Assembly: GCA_009829735.1 (NCBI GenBank)
Contig: CM020620.1
Span: forward strand, 16,946,354-17,010,353
Origin: Pyropia yezoensis
Lineage: Eukaryota; Rhodophyta; Bangiophyceae; Bangiales; Bangiaceae
Direction: 5' to 3'
DNA length: 64,000 nt
The translations under genes and the position numbers were made by a program. The notes under the pieces are model-generated. The model made no database searches and was not told the DNA's origin. It saw nothing but the letters and a program-made list of their open reading frames with translations. This document shows, one piece after another, positions 9,585 through 20,419 of this stretch (its first letter is position 1; each line of letters opens with the position of its first letter).

Positions 9585-10159
9585 TGGCGGGCTCATCGCG
9601 TCGCTCGCTCTCTGTCCGACGGTGAGCGCGCGGGGTCATCACTGGCCTCCTCCAACAGAAGAGGTCCTTCCGGGCCATCGGTACGGATTTGGGGCGCTCC
9701 AAGAGCACCATCGCCTACGCAGCTATGGGCCATCCGCACGGAGTCCGCCCGCGCCAGGGTGGACAAGCGGGGTCGCCCCAAGGTTTTGACGGACCGTGAG
9801 CTCTGTAACGTCAAGCGGGCGCTTGACACCGACGGGTTCTCCTCTGTGGCATCCCTGACGGAGATGGTGAATACCACGCGCACCCAAGCGACCAGAGGGC
9901 CCGAGAAGGGACCAGTGTCAGTCTCCGCTGTCCGCAGGGCCGTCTGGAGCTTGGGTTTTCACTCCAGGGGGAAGCGGCCAAGAAACCCTTCCTGTCTGCC
10001 AAGAACGTCGCCAAGCGCCTTGTGTGGGCCACAGCGCACCGCGGCTGGATGGCTCTGCGCGACGGGTGGGACGCCATTCCTGCTTTGTTTTTCAAGTCTT
10101 TCGTGGAGTCGATGCCCTGTCGTGTGGGGGGTGTGATAGCCGCTGCGCAGCGGATCTAA
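9585..10159 (+). pseudogene. Tc1/mariner transposase remnant, catalytic core deleted
   Basis: Conserved Tc1-family pieces appear in changing frames. Around 9635 the first helix-turn-helix reads GLLQQKRSFRAIGTDLGRS. Around 9758-9975 the second DNA-binding part (KRGRPKVLTDRE ... VSVSAVRRAVWSLGF) is in another register. From ~9975 the frame KKPFLSAKNVAKRLVWA continues directly into IPALFFKSFVESMPCRVGGV and stops at TAA 10157-10159. The last segment resembles the extreme C-terminus of Tc1 transposases. The DDE domain that should lie between the N- and C-terminal parts is absent, so the element lost its catalytic centre and has several small frameshifts. No terminal inverted repeats were found. 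It cannot be active. Confidence 0.8.
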
Positions 10160-11452
10160 AACCGTGTATCCTATTTTCCGTGCATCGGACCCAAACAGGC
10201 GGGCAGTGGATTGCAGGGGGGCGCCCAGGGGCCCCGTAAAGCCCGATTTCCGCGTGCAAGAGCGCACACGGCCGCGTTGTGACCGTGCTTCCTACTCTTT
10301 TTTTTTTTTTTCTCTCCTCGACGACCGTCATCAGGACGGCAAGGCCTACATTCCCACGGCCTGTGTGCGTTTCGCCAGAGGGGCGTGCCGCGGGGCGCAC
10401 AACAAGGCGACCGTGACCCGAGAGTACGTGTCTGTGCAGCAATATCCACGTTTCATGACGTGCCCGAATGGTGTCAGTCGCTGGTGCTGCACTGCTGCAC
10501 TGCTGTGCAGGCTTCCTCACGTGACCGCGCAATGCAATGCATGCGACGGGCACGGCATTCACGTGTTTGTGAATGTTGCTGCAGGCACACGGTGTTTTGC
10601 GCGACCAGGGCCGCACTTCAAATTGTGCATGCCCTGCAGCTTTTTACATGATGCCAAGGCGTGCACCGCTGACAATGTGAAATTTTACGGCTTTGCAGAA
10701 GCGGCGACGCCCGGGCCCGCGGGGCCTGCAAACAAGCATTCGACAGTGCGCGCACGTGCCGGCACGGAAAAAAAGATACACGGTTTAAGACCCGCTACGC
10801 TGGGGGTGCTAGCACGAGGTATTGTCTATTGTCCAGCCCAGGGCCTGGATTTGATGGGTGGCCTGTTGTCAAATCGATCCGTACGAATCTCGTTTTTTCG
10901 CCGTACGGATAATATTGGGATAATATTGGGGTACCGACTGTAACGTAACGCTCTTCGGATCTTTGTAGACATTGTTCGCCAGAGCTGACGTCTCGCGTTT
11001 GGTGCATAACGGAACGAGCTGGGCGGTCACATAGTTGTTCTATTGTGTGGGCGCGTGAATTAGTGTCTTCCGATTGCGTCATGGTGGGGGGGGAAACCAT
11101 AAAGAGAGGGCGACGGGCGGGGGAGGGGGGGCGAATTGAATTTCGATATCTGAGATCTCCGACCACCGGCTGACACAGACGCGGATCGAACGGGAGGGGA
11201 GGGGATGTGGGCGGCGGCGCGAGATGATGTTGAATTGGACGGTGACGGGGGTGTCCGGGGATGGGTGCTCTCATCCGTCGGCCGCACGTTCAGCCACTGG
11301 CAGGTCCGGTCAGTCGCTTCCCTCGGCGCCCCCCGGGTCTGACGAGAGCCGTAGGTCCACGCGGCCCGCGCGGTGTCGTGTGCTGGTGACAGGCCATTTG
11401 GAGGCACCGCGCGGTGAGCTCGCAGCATGGCAATGCCGTCTGTGGCGGTGGG
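10160..11452. other. Intergenic, no gene recognised
   Basis: A 259-codon open frame (10164-10943, +) has no recognisable motif and a poly-Phe run read from poly-T, so I do not call it. Near 10878-10916 a short inverted pair (ATCCGTACG and CGTACGGAT) is followed by a direct repeat of ATAATATTGGG. Confidence 0.4.
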
Positions 11453-11952
11453 NNNNNNNNNNNNNNNNNNNNNNNNNNNNNNNNNNNNNNNNNNNNNNNN
11501 NNNNNNNNNNNNNNNNNNNNNNNNNNNNNNNNNNNNNNNNNNNNNNNNNNNNNNNNNNNNNNNNNNNNNNNNNNNNNNNNNNNNNNNNNNNNNNNNNNNN
11601 NNNNNNNNNNNNNNNNNNNNNNNNNNNNNNNNNNNNNNNNNNNNNNNNNNNNNNNNNNNNNNNNNNNNNNNNNNNNNNNNNNNNNNNNNNNNNNNNNNNN
11701 NNNNNNNNNNNNNNNNNNNNNNNNNNNNNNNNNNNNNNNNNNNNNNNNNNNNNNNNNNNNNNNNNNNNNNNNNNNNNNNNNNNNNNNNNNNNNNNNNNNN
11801 NNNNNNNNNNNNNNNNNNNNNNNNNNNNNNNNNNNNNNNNNNNNNNNNNNNNNNNNNNNNNNNNNNNNNNNNNNNNNNNNNNNNNNNNNNNNNNNNNNNN
11901 NNNNNNNNNNNNNNNNNNNNNNNNNNNNNNNNNNNNNNNNNNNNNNNNNNNN
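11453..11952. other. Assembly gap (500 N)
   Basis: Exactly 500 unspecified bases, a conventional gap length. Any open frame spanning it is meaningless. Confidence 0.99.
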
Positions 11953-14039
11953 GTCGCCCCACCAATCCCAGCCGCAGTCTCCTTGGCCCAATCTTCCACA
12001 GAGGGTGCTTGTAGCCTGACCGCGGACGACTACTTTCTGCACCATTCTACATGGCCGTCCCGCGCTCGCCCTGTTGCCGGCTATGTATACGCTATACAGT
12101 CAATATCCACTTGTATGGCACCCTTGCGCACTTTGTTGTCCCCCCTCCCATGCAAGACATTTGACGGCTGCGTCCTGCCATTGATGACTGGGCCGCGGCC
12201 GCCTTGGCCGCCGCCCCCGTTCCATACACCCCCCTTTCTCTCCCTCCATCCCCAGCACCCTTTTTTTTTTTTTTATGTGCTGCGTTGACGGGGGGGGGGG
12301 GGGGGGGGGAGCAGCGCTGGGGGTGCGCCCGCACCCGCCCCACTTCGAACGCCCCCCCCACCCCCGCTTCCCCCCTCGCCAGTGTGGCGCCCCCTGCTGC
12401 TGTCCTGTCTCGACCGCGCGCTGTTGCTCCGTTATGCCCCGCTCCGTCCCCGTGACGGGTGCCACGGCAGGGGACGCCGTGGCCGACTCTTCGCGCGCGC
12501 CCCCCTCCCCTCGCTCCGCATTGCGTCGCGACTACCATCAGCAGCGGCGCGTGTGCTCTGCCAGTTATGCCCGAGCGCCTTGCTGAGGGCAGCGGGTTCC
12601 GTGGCGGTGGGTGGCTACCCGCCGCCCCACCAGGCACCCCATGCAGTACACACCCCGCCAGAGGGCTACTCAGCGTGGTTGGCTACTCAACGGTGGTGGC
12701 GGTGGAGGCGAAGGCCGTGGAGGCCGCGGCGACGCTGATGCCGTCGCGGGCGTCACCGTTGCGGCACCGAGCGGGGCCGACGCGTTGGGGAGAGCACCCT
12801 CGACTCCTTTGACTTTTGAGTAGGAAGAAGGGAGAGGGGACGGCGCGGGAGGGGGGGGGGGGGCGGGGGTGGGGGGGGGGGGGGGGGGGGGGGGGGGAGG
12901 TGGACGTGGCCCCAGTGCTCCCCCGCGGGTCAGCGCTTGGCATGGCGGCCGCGGCCTTCCAGCCCCTATCTACCGGGTACGGTCGCGGACCTGCTACGCC
13001 AACCACGCGCCCCGAAAAAGCCAGTGGCGGCAGCCGCCCCCTCTTTCTCGTTTCTTGGCGATGTGCTGGTGCGTGGTCGGCACATAGCGCCTCCGTACCG
13101 CTGCACGATCACAGCTGTGGCGAGGGCTGGCGGGTGCCCCTGCCGGCGGCGCTGTCCCTGGCGTGGCCCCTCTCTCCCGTAGCAATGCCGGTGACGGGGT
13201 GTGCCACCTCCGTCCGCGCGCGGCAGTGTGCGGCGATGGATCGGGGTGGCAGGGCAGAGGCGTCCACCCGCCCTGTGTGCCAGGTGTCCACTTTGGCGCA
13301 TTTGCTCTTTAGAGAGAGGGGCGGTTCTCCCGACACCTTCCCTACCGCGTCGCCTTTTTTTCCCACGCGCATGGCGCCTGTGCCTGTGCTGCCACCCCTT
13401 GCCCGCATTGCGGCCGCGCGACCGCTTGCGGAGTCGCCCACGGCAAAGTCTTTCGCGGGCGGGCTTGGCCGGATCCCGCCCGTGCCGGATCGCCGCATAT
13501 GCATTATGCGTGCACCGGCCGCCCGGGACGTGGCAGTCAGTGGTGGCGACAAAACTTATATCAATTAGAATTTCGGCAATCCTTCTTTCAATGATAGTTC
13601 CACTGATTGTTCAGTCTCGCGACCGTAAGACGGTTCGGCCCCCGGGGTGGGGGGATCGGCGGGGGGGGGCAACCCCGTCAACACAAACAGCACGAGCAAC
13701 ACGAGCAGCGCGAGCAACACGTGCAGCGCCAGGGAGGGCCTCTGGAATTGGTCCAATATGGACTTTAAAGTACCATGCACTTCACGGCGTTTAAGAGTTG
13801 TTGTCACTACACAGGCACAGGCCTGAGCCGCCTCACGCGTGACTGTCAGTGTGACGGTCGGCGCGCGGTTTTTTCCGCACTCGCCCAGACCCCCCCGGGA
13901 CCCCCCGCGCCACGCTCCACACCCACCCCCACCCACCCACCGACAATCCGCCTTGCCCCCCTTCCCCCACCCCCCTCCTCGCCCGACCGGGCGTTGTTGA
14001 CGACCACCCCCCGCTCAGGCCACCCGACCCGATCATCGT
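11953..14039. other. GC-rich region with ambiguous coding potential and poly-G tracts
   Basis: The region contains poly-T at ~12261, poly-G at ~12291 and a long G-rich stretch at ~12852-12899. Between 13100 and 13560 both strands are open for more than 140 codons. Neither reading has a known domain, so I leave it unassigned. Confidence 0.35.
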
Positions 14040-14753
14040 TTGCCGCCCATTCCAGTTGTGCTGCCGCGGACGTCCGTCATGGACAGATCGGATTGCGCTT
14101 TTCCCCGCCCCGCCAGCGTGGCCGATCCGTGCCCCTCCGACTTGACAGACGACGACCATGACGTGCGGGCGAGCGCCGTTCACGTTGGCGATATGATCGT
14201 GGACGACAGCGGTGCGTCGCTCGCGGAACGCGGGCGCACTGACGCGCCGGGTGCTGAAGAGGTGGTGGTGGAGAACGTGGTCAACGCGACACCGTCGACG
14301 GGTGCCGACGGAGCCGCCACCGTACGGGTTCCCCATCACCTGGCGCGCTCGTCGCTGGTGCTCCAAGACGTTACGCTGGGGACGTTGCCGATCACCACTC
14401 ACGTGGATGCTGCCGCCAGGCAGCCCGCCGACCCAGCCTACCACGACCAGTTTCACCAGCCGGGCTACTGTTGGCATCCGCGCTCCGTGCGCGTGGTGCT
14501 TGACATGGACGCCGCCACCACAAGCAGCAGCGTCGTTTGGGGGCCGTACGGTATCGCCCCTCGTCGTCGTAGGCCTCTGCCTGCCACGGTAGGTGCACGT
14601 GCACTTTCGGAGGTGGCTCCCCGCCGTCGCCACGTGGGGCGTGGACACCCCATCGACGCAGCACGCGACGGCGACGGAGATGGCCGCCGCGAGCAGCACT
14701 GGATGGTGGTCAATGGGTACCGCCGCTTCTTCGCACTCCTGCTAGTGCTCTGA
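14040..14753 (+). CDS. Hypothetical protein
   Basis: The 237-residue frame has unbiased, protein-like composition (for example DLTDDDHDVRASAVHVGDM), unlike the low-complexity frames around it. I recognise no domain. An ATG at 14079 (MDRSDCAF) is an equally plausible start. The C-terminus is basic, then hydrophobic (YRRFFALLLVL). A tandem repeat begins 67 bases past the stop. Function unknown; whether it is a complete gene or one exon cannot be decided from sequence. Confidence 0.4.
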   Translation: MPPIPVVLPRTSVMDRSDCAFPRPASVADPCPSDLTDDDHDVRASAVHVGDMIVDDSGASLAERGRTDAPGAEEVVVENVVNATPSTGADGAATVRVPHHLARSSLVLQDVTLGTLPITTHVDAAARQPADPAYHDQFHQPGYCWHPRSVRVVLDMDAATTSSSVVWGPYGIAPRRRRPLPATVGARALSEVAPRRRHVGRGHPIDAARDGDGDGRREQHWMVVNGYRRFFALLLVL

Positions 14754-14820
14754 TGCACAGGCGTGCTGCATTTGCCGCCAACGAGTGCGAAGAATGACGG
14801 ATTTCTCGTTGTAGCGTTTG

Positions 14821-14970
14821 TCAATCGCGGGTTTTGTTTGCGTGTGTATACGAAGGATACGGGGTTGAGGCGGGCCACCGAGCCGTGCCTTCGTCTCAAT
14901 CGCGGGTTTTGTTTGCGTGTGTATACGAAAGATACGGGGTTGAGGAGGGCCACTGAGCCGTGCCGTCCTC
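14821..14970. repeat. Two tandem 75 bp units
   Basis: The unit starting CAATCGCGGGTTTTGTTTGC at 14822 repeats at 14897 with period 75 and only a few substitutions. It contains GTGTATACGAAGGATACGGG and ends near a GAGCCGTGCC motif. It lies just 3' of the hypothetical gene. Confidence 0.9.
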
Positions 14971-14974
14971 GACA

Positions 14975-16738
14975 GCGATCCTTTTGCCCCCCCACTCGCG
15001 TGCCTTGCCCCGTCTCACCGGCGCATACCCGTACAGGAGCCCGGCCCACGCGACGACTTTCATACCCCGCGCCAGTCCTCGCACCCAAAACCGCCCCATG
15101 CCTCCCCCCCGTCCCCGACCCCCCCCCCCCGCGCCTCCACCGCCGCCTCCCGCAGAAGCTCGGTAAAGTTTCCGGTCGTGCAGGCGCAGGCCCCCAAGGA
15201 CAGCCCTGACGCGGAGGAGTGGAAAAAGGACACCACCTTCCGAGACAGCGTGGCGCCCACCGCCCTGGCCCTGGGCAGACGCTCTACCCGACGGGGAACG
15301 TTGTCCAGCATGGCCGCCCGGTTGAAGGCGGTACCTAACAAACAGCCAGTCAGCAAGCCCCCCCGCCCCCTCTCTCCGCGACACACGCACGCTCGCACGC
15401 TCGCTTGCTCACTTGCTCGGTCGCTCGCCCGCACGGCTGCACGCCCGCCCGCGCGCACGCGCACGCGGCGGCGAGCCGTGACGGTCCCGGGCTTGCTGCC
15501 ACCATCGCCGCCAGCACCAGCACCACCAACCCCCCCTGCCCCCGGCCTGTAGCTGCCCTCCAGCCATGCACAGGCCCTCTCAAGCCGCGCGGAAGGAGGC
15601 GCGAGACGGGGGGGAGGCTGGCGGCGAGTCGGAGGGAACCAGGTGCGGCGTTGGCCGCCCCGCCACCCCCCCTCCCCCCACGGGCGACACAGTCCAGCAG
15701 GAGGAGGCCGCCGCCCTGCGCGGGCTCGTCGGCGACAGCAGAGGCTCGCCCGCCAGCCCGGCGGGACACAGCGCGGCTGGCCGCCTGGCTGGCCGCCCGG
15801 TTCGACGCCGCGCCCTCACCCCCACCGCAGGTGCCCGAGATGATTGTGGCCAGCTCCTTGCCCACCACCACCCTCGCAGCTCTGCCGAGATCCTCCTGCT
15901 GCCGTCGCTCCTGCCGCTCCCGCTGCCGCCACGGCGCCAAAGCCAATGCCGTGCGCACGGCGGCGGGGTATTACGGCGGGGCGCCGCGCCCTCGCGGTCA
16001 CCCGCGCGGCATGATGAGCCCCCCCGCGGCGGCCAACGCGGCCAAGGCGACCAGTGGCAGGGGCGGGGGGGGCGGCGGCGGCTCGTTGGCGTCTGCGTCG
16101 GCTGCGGCATCCGTCTCCCTTGGTGGCGGCAGATGCAGAGGCGGCGGCGGTGGCGGCGGCGGGGGCGGTGGTGGCGTCGGCGGTGGCGTCGGCGGCGGTG
16201 GCAACGTCGGCGGCAGCGGCGACGACGGCGAGTTCGGGGGGGGAGGGGGGGGACGGCGGTGGCGGCGGTGGCAACGGCGATGGCGGCGGCGGCAGTGGCG
16301 TCGCCGACGAAGAGTTTTGGGGGGGGGAGGGCGGGGATGGCGGCGGCGACGTCAGCGGCTTCGGCGGAATGGACGGCGGCAGCGACGACTGTGTGTCGGG
16401 GGGGGGGGCGGGAGAGGGCTCGGCGACGTCAGCGGCGGCGGCGGCATCGACGGCAGCAGCGACGACGGCGTGTTGGGGGGGGGGGGGGGGGGGGTGGCGG
16501 CGATGACGGCGGCGGCGGGGACGGCGACGACGCAGAGGCGTCGGCTGCTGCGGCGGCCTGCCCGGCGGCCGAGGCGGAGTTCGTGGCCACCCTGCGTGTG
16601 CCGGTGCCCGGGGCGGCGGCGGCCCCGCGGGCCTGGGTGCCCATGGTGGCGGCCGCCGTGGTCGACGAGGCGGCCATGGTGACCGCAGCTGCAGCGGCGG
16701 TGATGGCTACGATTTTTCGGGGCAGAGAGGGGCAGTAG
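14975..16738. other. Probable gene-bearing stretch, strand and exons unresolved
   Basis: At 15180-15350 both strands give protein-like readings. The plus strand gives KDSPDAEEWKKDTTFRDSV. The minus strand gives AAMLDNVPRRVERLPRARA behind a plausible acceptor (TGTTTGTTAG). On the plus strand a good acceptor (CACCCCCACCGCAG) precedes 15832, and the frame ending at the TAG at 16738 closes with a hydrophobic, Ala-rich tail after a Gly-rich low-complexity block (16050-16500). This could be one multi-exon plus-strand gene, but I cannot connect the exons safely. Confidence 0.3.
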
Positions 16739-19559
16739 TTGACGGCCTTTTTTGTTGTGGGGTAGGGGAGTGCGCCTGGTGGCGGCGGCGGGGATGGTTT
16801 TTGATCGAGGGAGGGTGCCCGCGATAGCGACACGCGCTGTTCAATGGCGGTTGGGTTGATAGAGGGAGGGAGGGAGCGGGGGTATGGGGAGAGCTCTAGG
16901 CGGCCTGGGGGTACGGCAGCTGGGGTAAAGTAACCATTGTACATGGAACGGGGTGGGCGACGGCGTCGACGGTGGCGGTGTTACTGGCGCCGCCGGCGCT
17001 GATTTTTTGTCGTAGGAGGGGCAGGCTTGCCCGGCCGAGCTCAGGGTGGCTGTGCGGCCGACGCGGAGGTTCTTCCGGGCAAGCGGGAGCTATTTGGCTT
17101 GGCTGAGCACTTGGCTTGGTGCGGGTGGGAAGAGAGGATGTGAGGTAAAGCAGGAGCAGGGCGTTGCTGGAGCTGTTTTCGGGGGGTCTCGGGAGAGACA
17201 CAGTTTTCTTTACGGACAAAACATCAGCAAGGACCTTCGTGCTGCCCGCCTCTCCTCTAATACGAGGCATCAACACCCCCATGCCACAGATGCGCGGGGA
17301 GCGGTCCCCATCGCCCCCGCTGGTCGCGCACGTTGGCGCGTGCGGTCAAGTATCCCTCTGGGCCCTGGTCCCCTCTCGGCCGCCCTCTATGCACGGGAGG
17401 TGCCCCGCCGAAGTCCCGGCATCGGGGACCGACGCGGCAGGCGTGGGGCGGGTCAGTTTTTGTCTCCCCAAGGCGTCCAGTCCAGAAGAGGGGTCCAGGA
17501 GGGGAAGGGGGGGGAGAGGCTCCTTCATCATGAGTCGGGGGGGGGCGTGCCAGAGCTGCCTGAACCTGAACAGGCAAGGGGCACATGAAGACCAGGCTTC
17601 TTCGTGGACCAATCAAACGAGCCCATGACATGGACCATTTCCCTCAAGGACAGCGTTCTCAAAAATAGGGACCCCCACACGGAAAAAAGTCCTCAAAACA
17701 ATGGCCTCCAACCTTCCCCGGGCTCCTCCCGTAAATCGAGCACCCCTCTTCCAAGCCTCAGTTTGCACATGGGCCCGGACCGACCCCCGAGCCGGGCAAA
17801 GAAGTGCGAAAAGGACGGCCCCATTTCAGGGTCGACGGCACCCGGTCCACGCGGGGTGCCCCTGAGAGAGGTACACCGGCCGGGAGACACACGGACCTCA
17901 TGAGTTCTCGTGGGGCACTGTGATCCTTCTGTCAGCATGGCCGCCGCCAACCCCGTCATGGCCGGTCTCCTACCCGGGCCCGAGCCGAGAAGAACCTCCA
18001 TGTATCTTTTTTGTGCAACGCACCATAGGCACCTCTCTTCGTCATGAACTTCACTTAGATGAAACTACCTTTCCTGTCCAGTATATCCACGAATGGGACG
18101 ATTCTAACTCCTATAGACTGGGGCGGGAGCTGACTTAAACGGCATGCTTAGGGAAAGACTTGTGCCTAATATATGCATAGAATGATATAGTGTTTCCCGG
18201 GGGCTCAACCATCCTTTCCCCACCAGGATAACTTGGAAGCTGTTGGCTCTGCCCCCGTCCCCCCCCTCCCCCCTCCCCCCTGCGTAGAGATCCCGCCCCC
18301 GTAGGCGGAGCTCGGTGCCACACCAGTGGTGGCGCCCGGCCAACGGCGCTGCCGAGATGGACCTGCCCTCGCGCTGCCGGGGACAGAGTGTCCAGTGGTG
18401 TCAATCCCGGCAGTGACAAGTCGCTCGCTATTTATTGGCCACACGCGCCCACGGGAGGGGGCCACTGCGCGCTCTCGAGGCCTCGAGAGCCCTGGGGGGG
18501 GTGACGAGGTCCGCCCCACCACCCCGCCCGGCGACGCTGCCCAGTCGAAGAGAGGTGGCCGGCGTGCCGCGTCGCCTCCAGCGCGGCGGCCCGGCGGGCG
18601 CCCCACGCCCTGGCGGCGGCTGCTGCCAGCCGCCGCCACAACGGCCGGCGCCACAGCGGCGGCCGCCCCTGGGACTGGTGTTGGCCGTCGCGCGCCTGGT
18701 TGGCGGACGTCCTTTTGGGTCTTGCCGTTGCTCCCATCCCGCTCTCTCGCTCTGCTGACCCCACCGTCCCGCACCCTTTGCACTGTTTGTGGTGTTGGTC
18801 GGCAGTCCTGACGCCTTGGTGGGGTGTCGTTTCATCCGTTTGGTGCTAAGTACCTTCCTCCCGCCCTTCCCTACTTGCGCCTCTGTTCTCTCGTTTGTTG
18901 GCATCTTGTCGTCTTCCCGACCAGTTTGTGTGCGGGTGTCGTGCCCTGAGGGACGGTGAAGCGGAGAGGGGTGAGGAGGGAATGAGGAGGGCGTGAGGCG
19001 GGAAGCGTTTCCGGCATACTGGCGGCGCGTCGGACTGGAAACACCACTACCCGCTCCCCCCTCCTCCCTGACACAGTGACCCCGCCGCTGTCATGCTCAG
19101 CCGCCTATGTTGGGGACGGCGGCACCAGCTGTGGCTGGCGCGCCGCCCCGCGAATGTCAGGGTAGGTGTGGGGAGGAGGAAGGGGGGAGGGCGCAGCCGA
19201 GGAGGGAGTGGCGGGTTGCTGGTGTGGGCGGGCGCCTGTGGGCACGAACGTGTCGGGTGGTGGGCGGGGTAGGGCGGGTGGCGGGCGGGAGTGAGGGGGG
19301 CGGGGGCGGAGAGAACCTCTCTCAGAAGCCATCGCTGTCGGTCAGCAGCTGTACAAAGGGCGCGATGAGGTGCCGGGGCTGGTGGCAGTGGGCCCCTCCA
19401 AGCCACCGCGAGCCGTTCGCCGTGTCTTCCGCCTCCATCTCACCCCCCTTGTGTGGGCTCGTCGGCCGCTTGCCGCTCCGTGGTCGCCTGCCCCTCTGCG
19501 CCCCCCTTCCCCCCCCCCACCCCCTCCCCTTCCGTGGCCCCCCAGTATACGCGTCCGCC
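16739..19559. other. No gene recognised; leader of the PAN-like gene at the end
   Basis: Short open frames lie on both strands, including overlapping ~160-190 codon frames at 18205-18811, with no domain evidence. Near its right end a candidate 5'-UTR intron can be seen: donor GGTAGGTG at ~19162 and a pyrimidine-rich acceptor ending CCCCCCAG at ~19545, about 15 bases before the next gene's ATG. This is inference from splice-site consensus only. Confidence 0.35.
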
Positions 19560-20216
19560 ATGGCCTTCATCCGTCCCTGCGTTGCCGCGGCCATCCTAGC
19601 AATGACGCTGGCCGCGGCGGCGGTGCTGGCCGCTGCCGTCCCGCCCCCAAGCTGCCCCTCTGCGGTGGCTGGGGACACGGGCGGGGCGTTGCTCAACGAC
19701 GGCGCCCGCGTGGACGCGTGCGGCACGTGCGCGGCCATCTGCGGGGGCTTCCCCGGGTGCAACGCCTTCTCCTGGGCCACCCGCGCGTCGGACCGGTCGG
19801 GGGAGTGCTGGATCAAGCACCTGGCCGGGCCGCTGACCATCTTGCCGGGCACCGCCGCGGCGGGTCTCTGGGTGTCTGCCGCGGTCCCCGAGACGCCGCG
19901 CAACTCGTGCCCGGCGGGTGCCGAGTGGCGGGCCGACTATGACGGGGAAGTGCTACGGATGGTCAAGGTGCCCACGTGCGTGTCGTGCGCCGCGGCGTGC
20001 GCCGCCGAGCCGGGGTGCAGCGTGTGGGTGTTTGGCTTCCAGGGCGCGGGGCCCGCCGCGGCGGAGCGCCAGTACCAGTGCTGGCTCAAGGCTTTGGACC
20101 CAGAGGGGCCGGTGGTGTACAAGGATGGGTCGTTTACCGAGGACAACCCATGGGTGAGCGGCCGCCTGCCCGCGGGCACTGGCGCTGACCCGCTGCGGGT
20201 GACCTTGGCGGCGTAA
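19560..20216 (+). CDS. Secreted PAN/Apple-domain-like protein
   Basis: The 218-residue protein starts with a short basic stretch and a hydrophobic Ala/Leu-rich segment (residues ~8-30, AAILAMTLAAAAVLAAAV). This is a good signal peptide ending near a Cys-containing mature start. Two cysteine-patterned modules follow: CGTCAAICGGFPGCNAFSW with a later ECWIK (~50-85), and CVSCAAACAAEPGCSVWVFGF with QCWLK (~140-180). The pattern C-x2-C-x3-C-x4-GC-x3-F/W then CW is typical of PAN/Apple-like folds, which bind proteins or carbohydrates outside the cell. The ATG at 19560 sits right after a likely 3' splice site. The gene is convergent with the ribonucleotide reductase gene, with about 200 bases between stops. 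Ligand unknown. Confidence 0.75.
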   Translation: MAFIRPCVAAAILAMTLAAAAVLAAAVPPPSCPSAVAGDTGGALLNDGARVDACGTCAAICGGFPGCNAFSWATRASDRSGECWIKHLAGPLTILPGTAAAGLWVSAAVPETPRNSCPAGAEWRADYDGEVLRMVKVPTCVSCAAACAAEPGCSVWVFGFQGAGPAAAERQYQCWLKALDPEGPVVYKDGSFTEDNPWVSGRLPAGTGADPLRVTLAA

Positions 20217-20419
20217 CGCAACTGCTGCACTCGGTGCGGACGGGTGATGCCTGATCCGCGACACTGCCAGCACAACGCCCGGCAGTGGTGTGTGCAGTCG
20301 ATACAAATAACGGCTCCCTTTGCTCTGACTCTGCTCGTCTCGTCCCACCGGCCGGCCATCCCACGCCATGATGTTCACCCACCATCGCATCGCCGCCGCC
20401 CGCCCCTCGCGTCCCTTCG

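Noticed and set aside
10164-10943. 259-codon plus-strand open frame
   Set aside because: Contains poly-Phe from a poly-T run, no domain, and overlaps the end of the Tc1 relic.
11060-12288. Open frames of 195-354 codons across 11453-11952
   Set aside because: They are created by the run of 500 undetermined bases.
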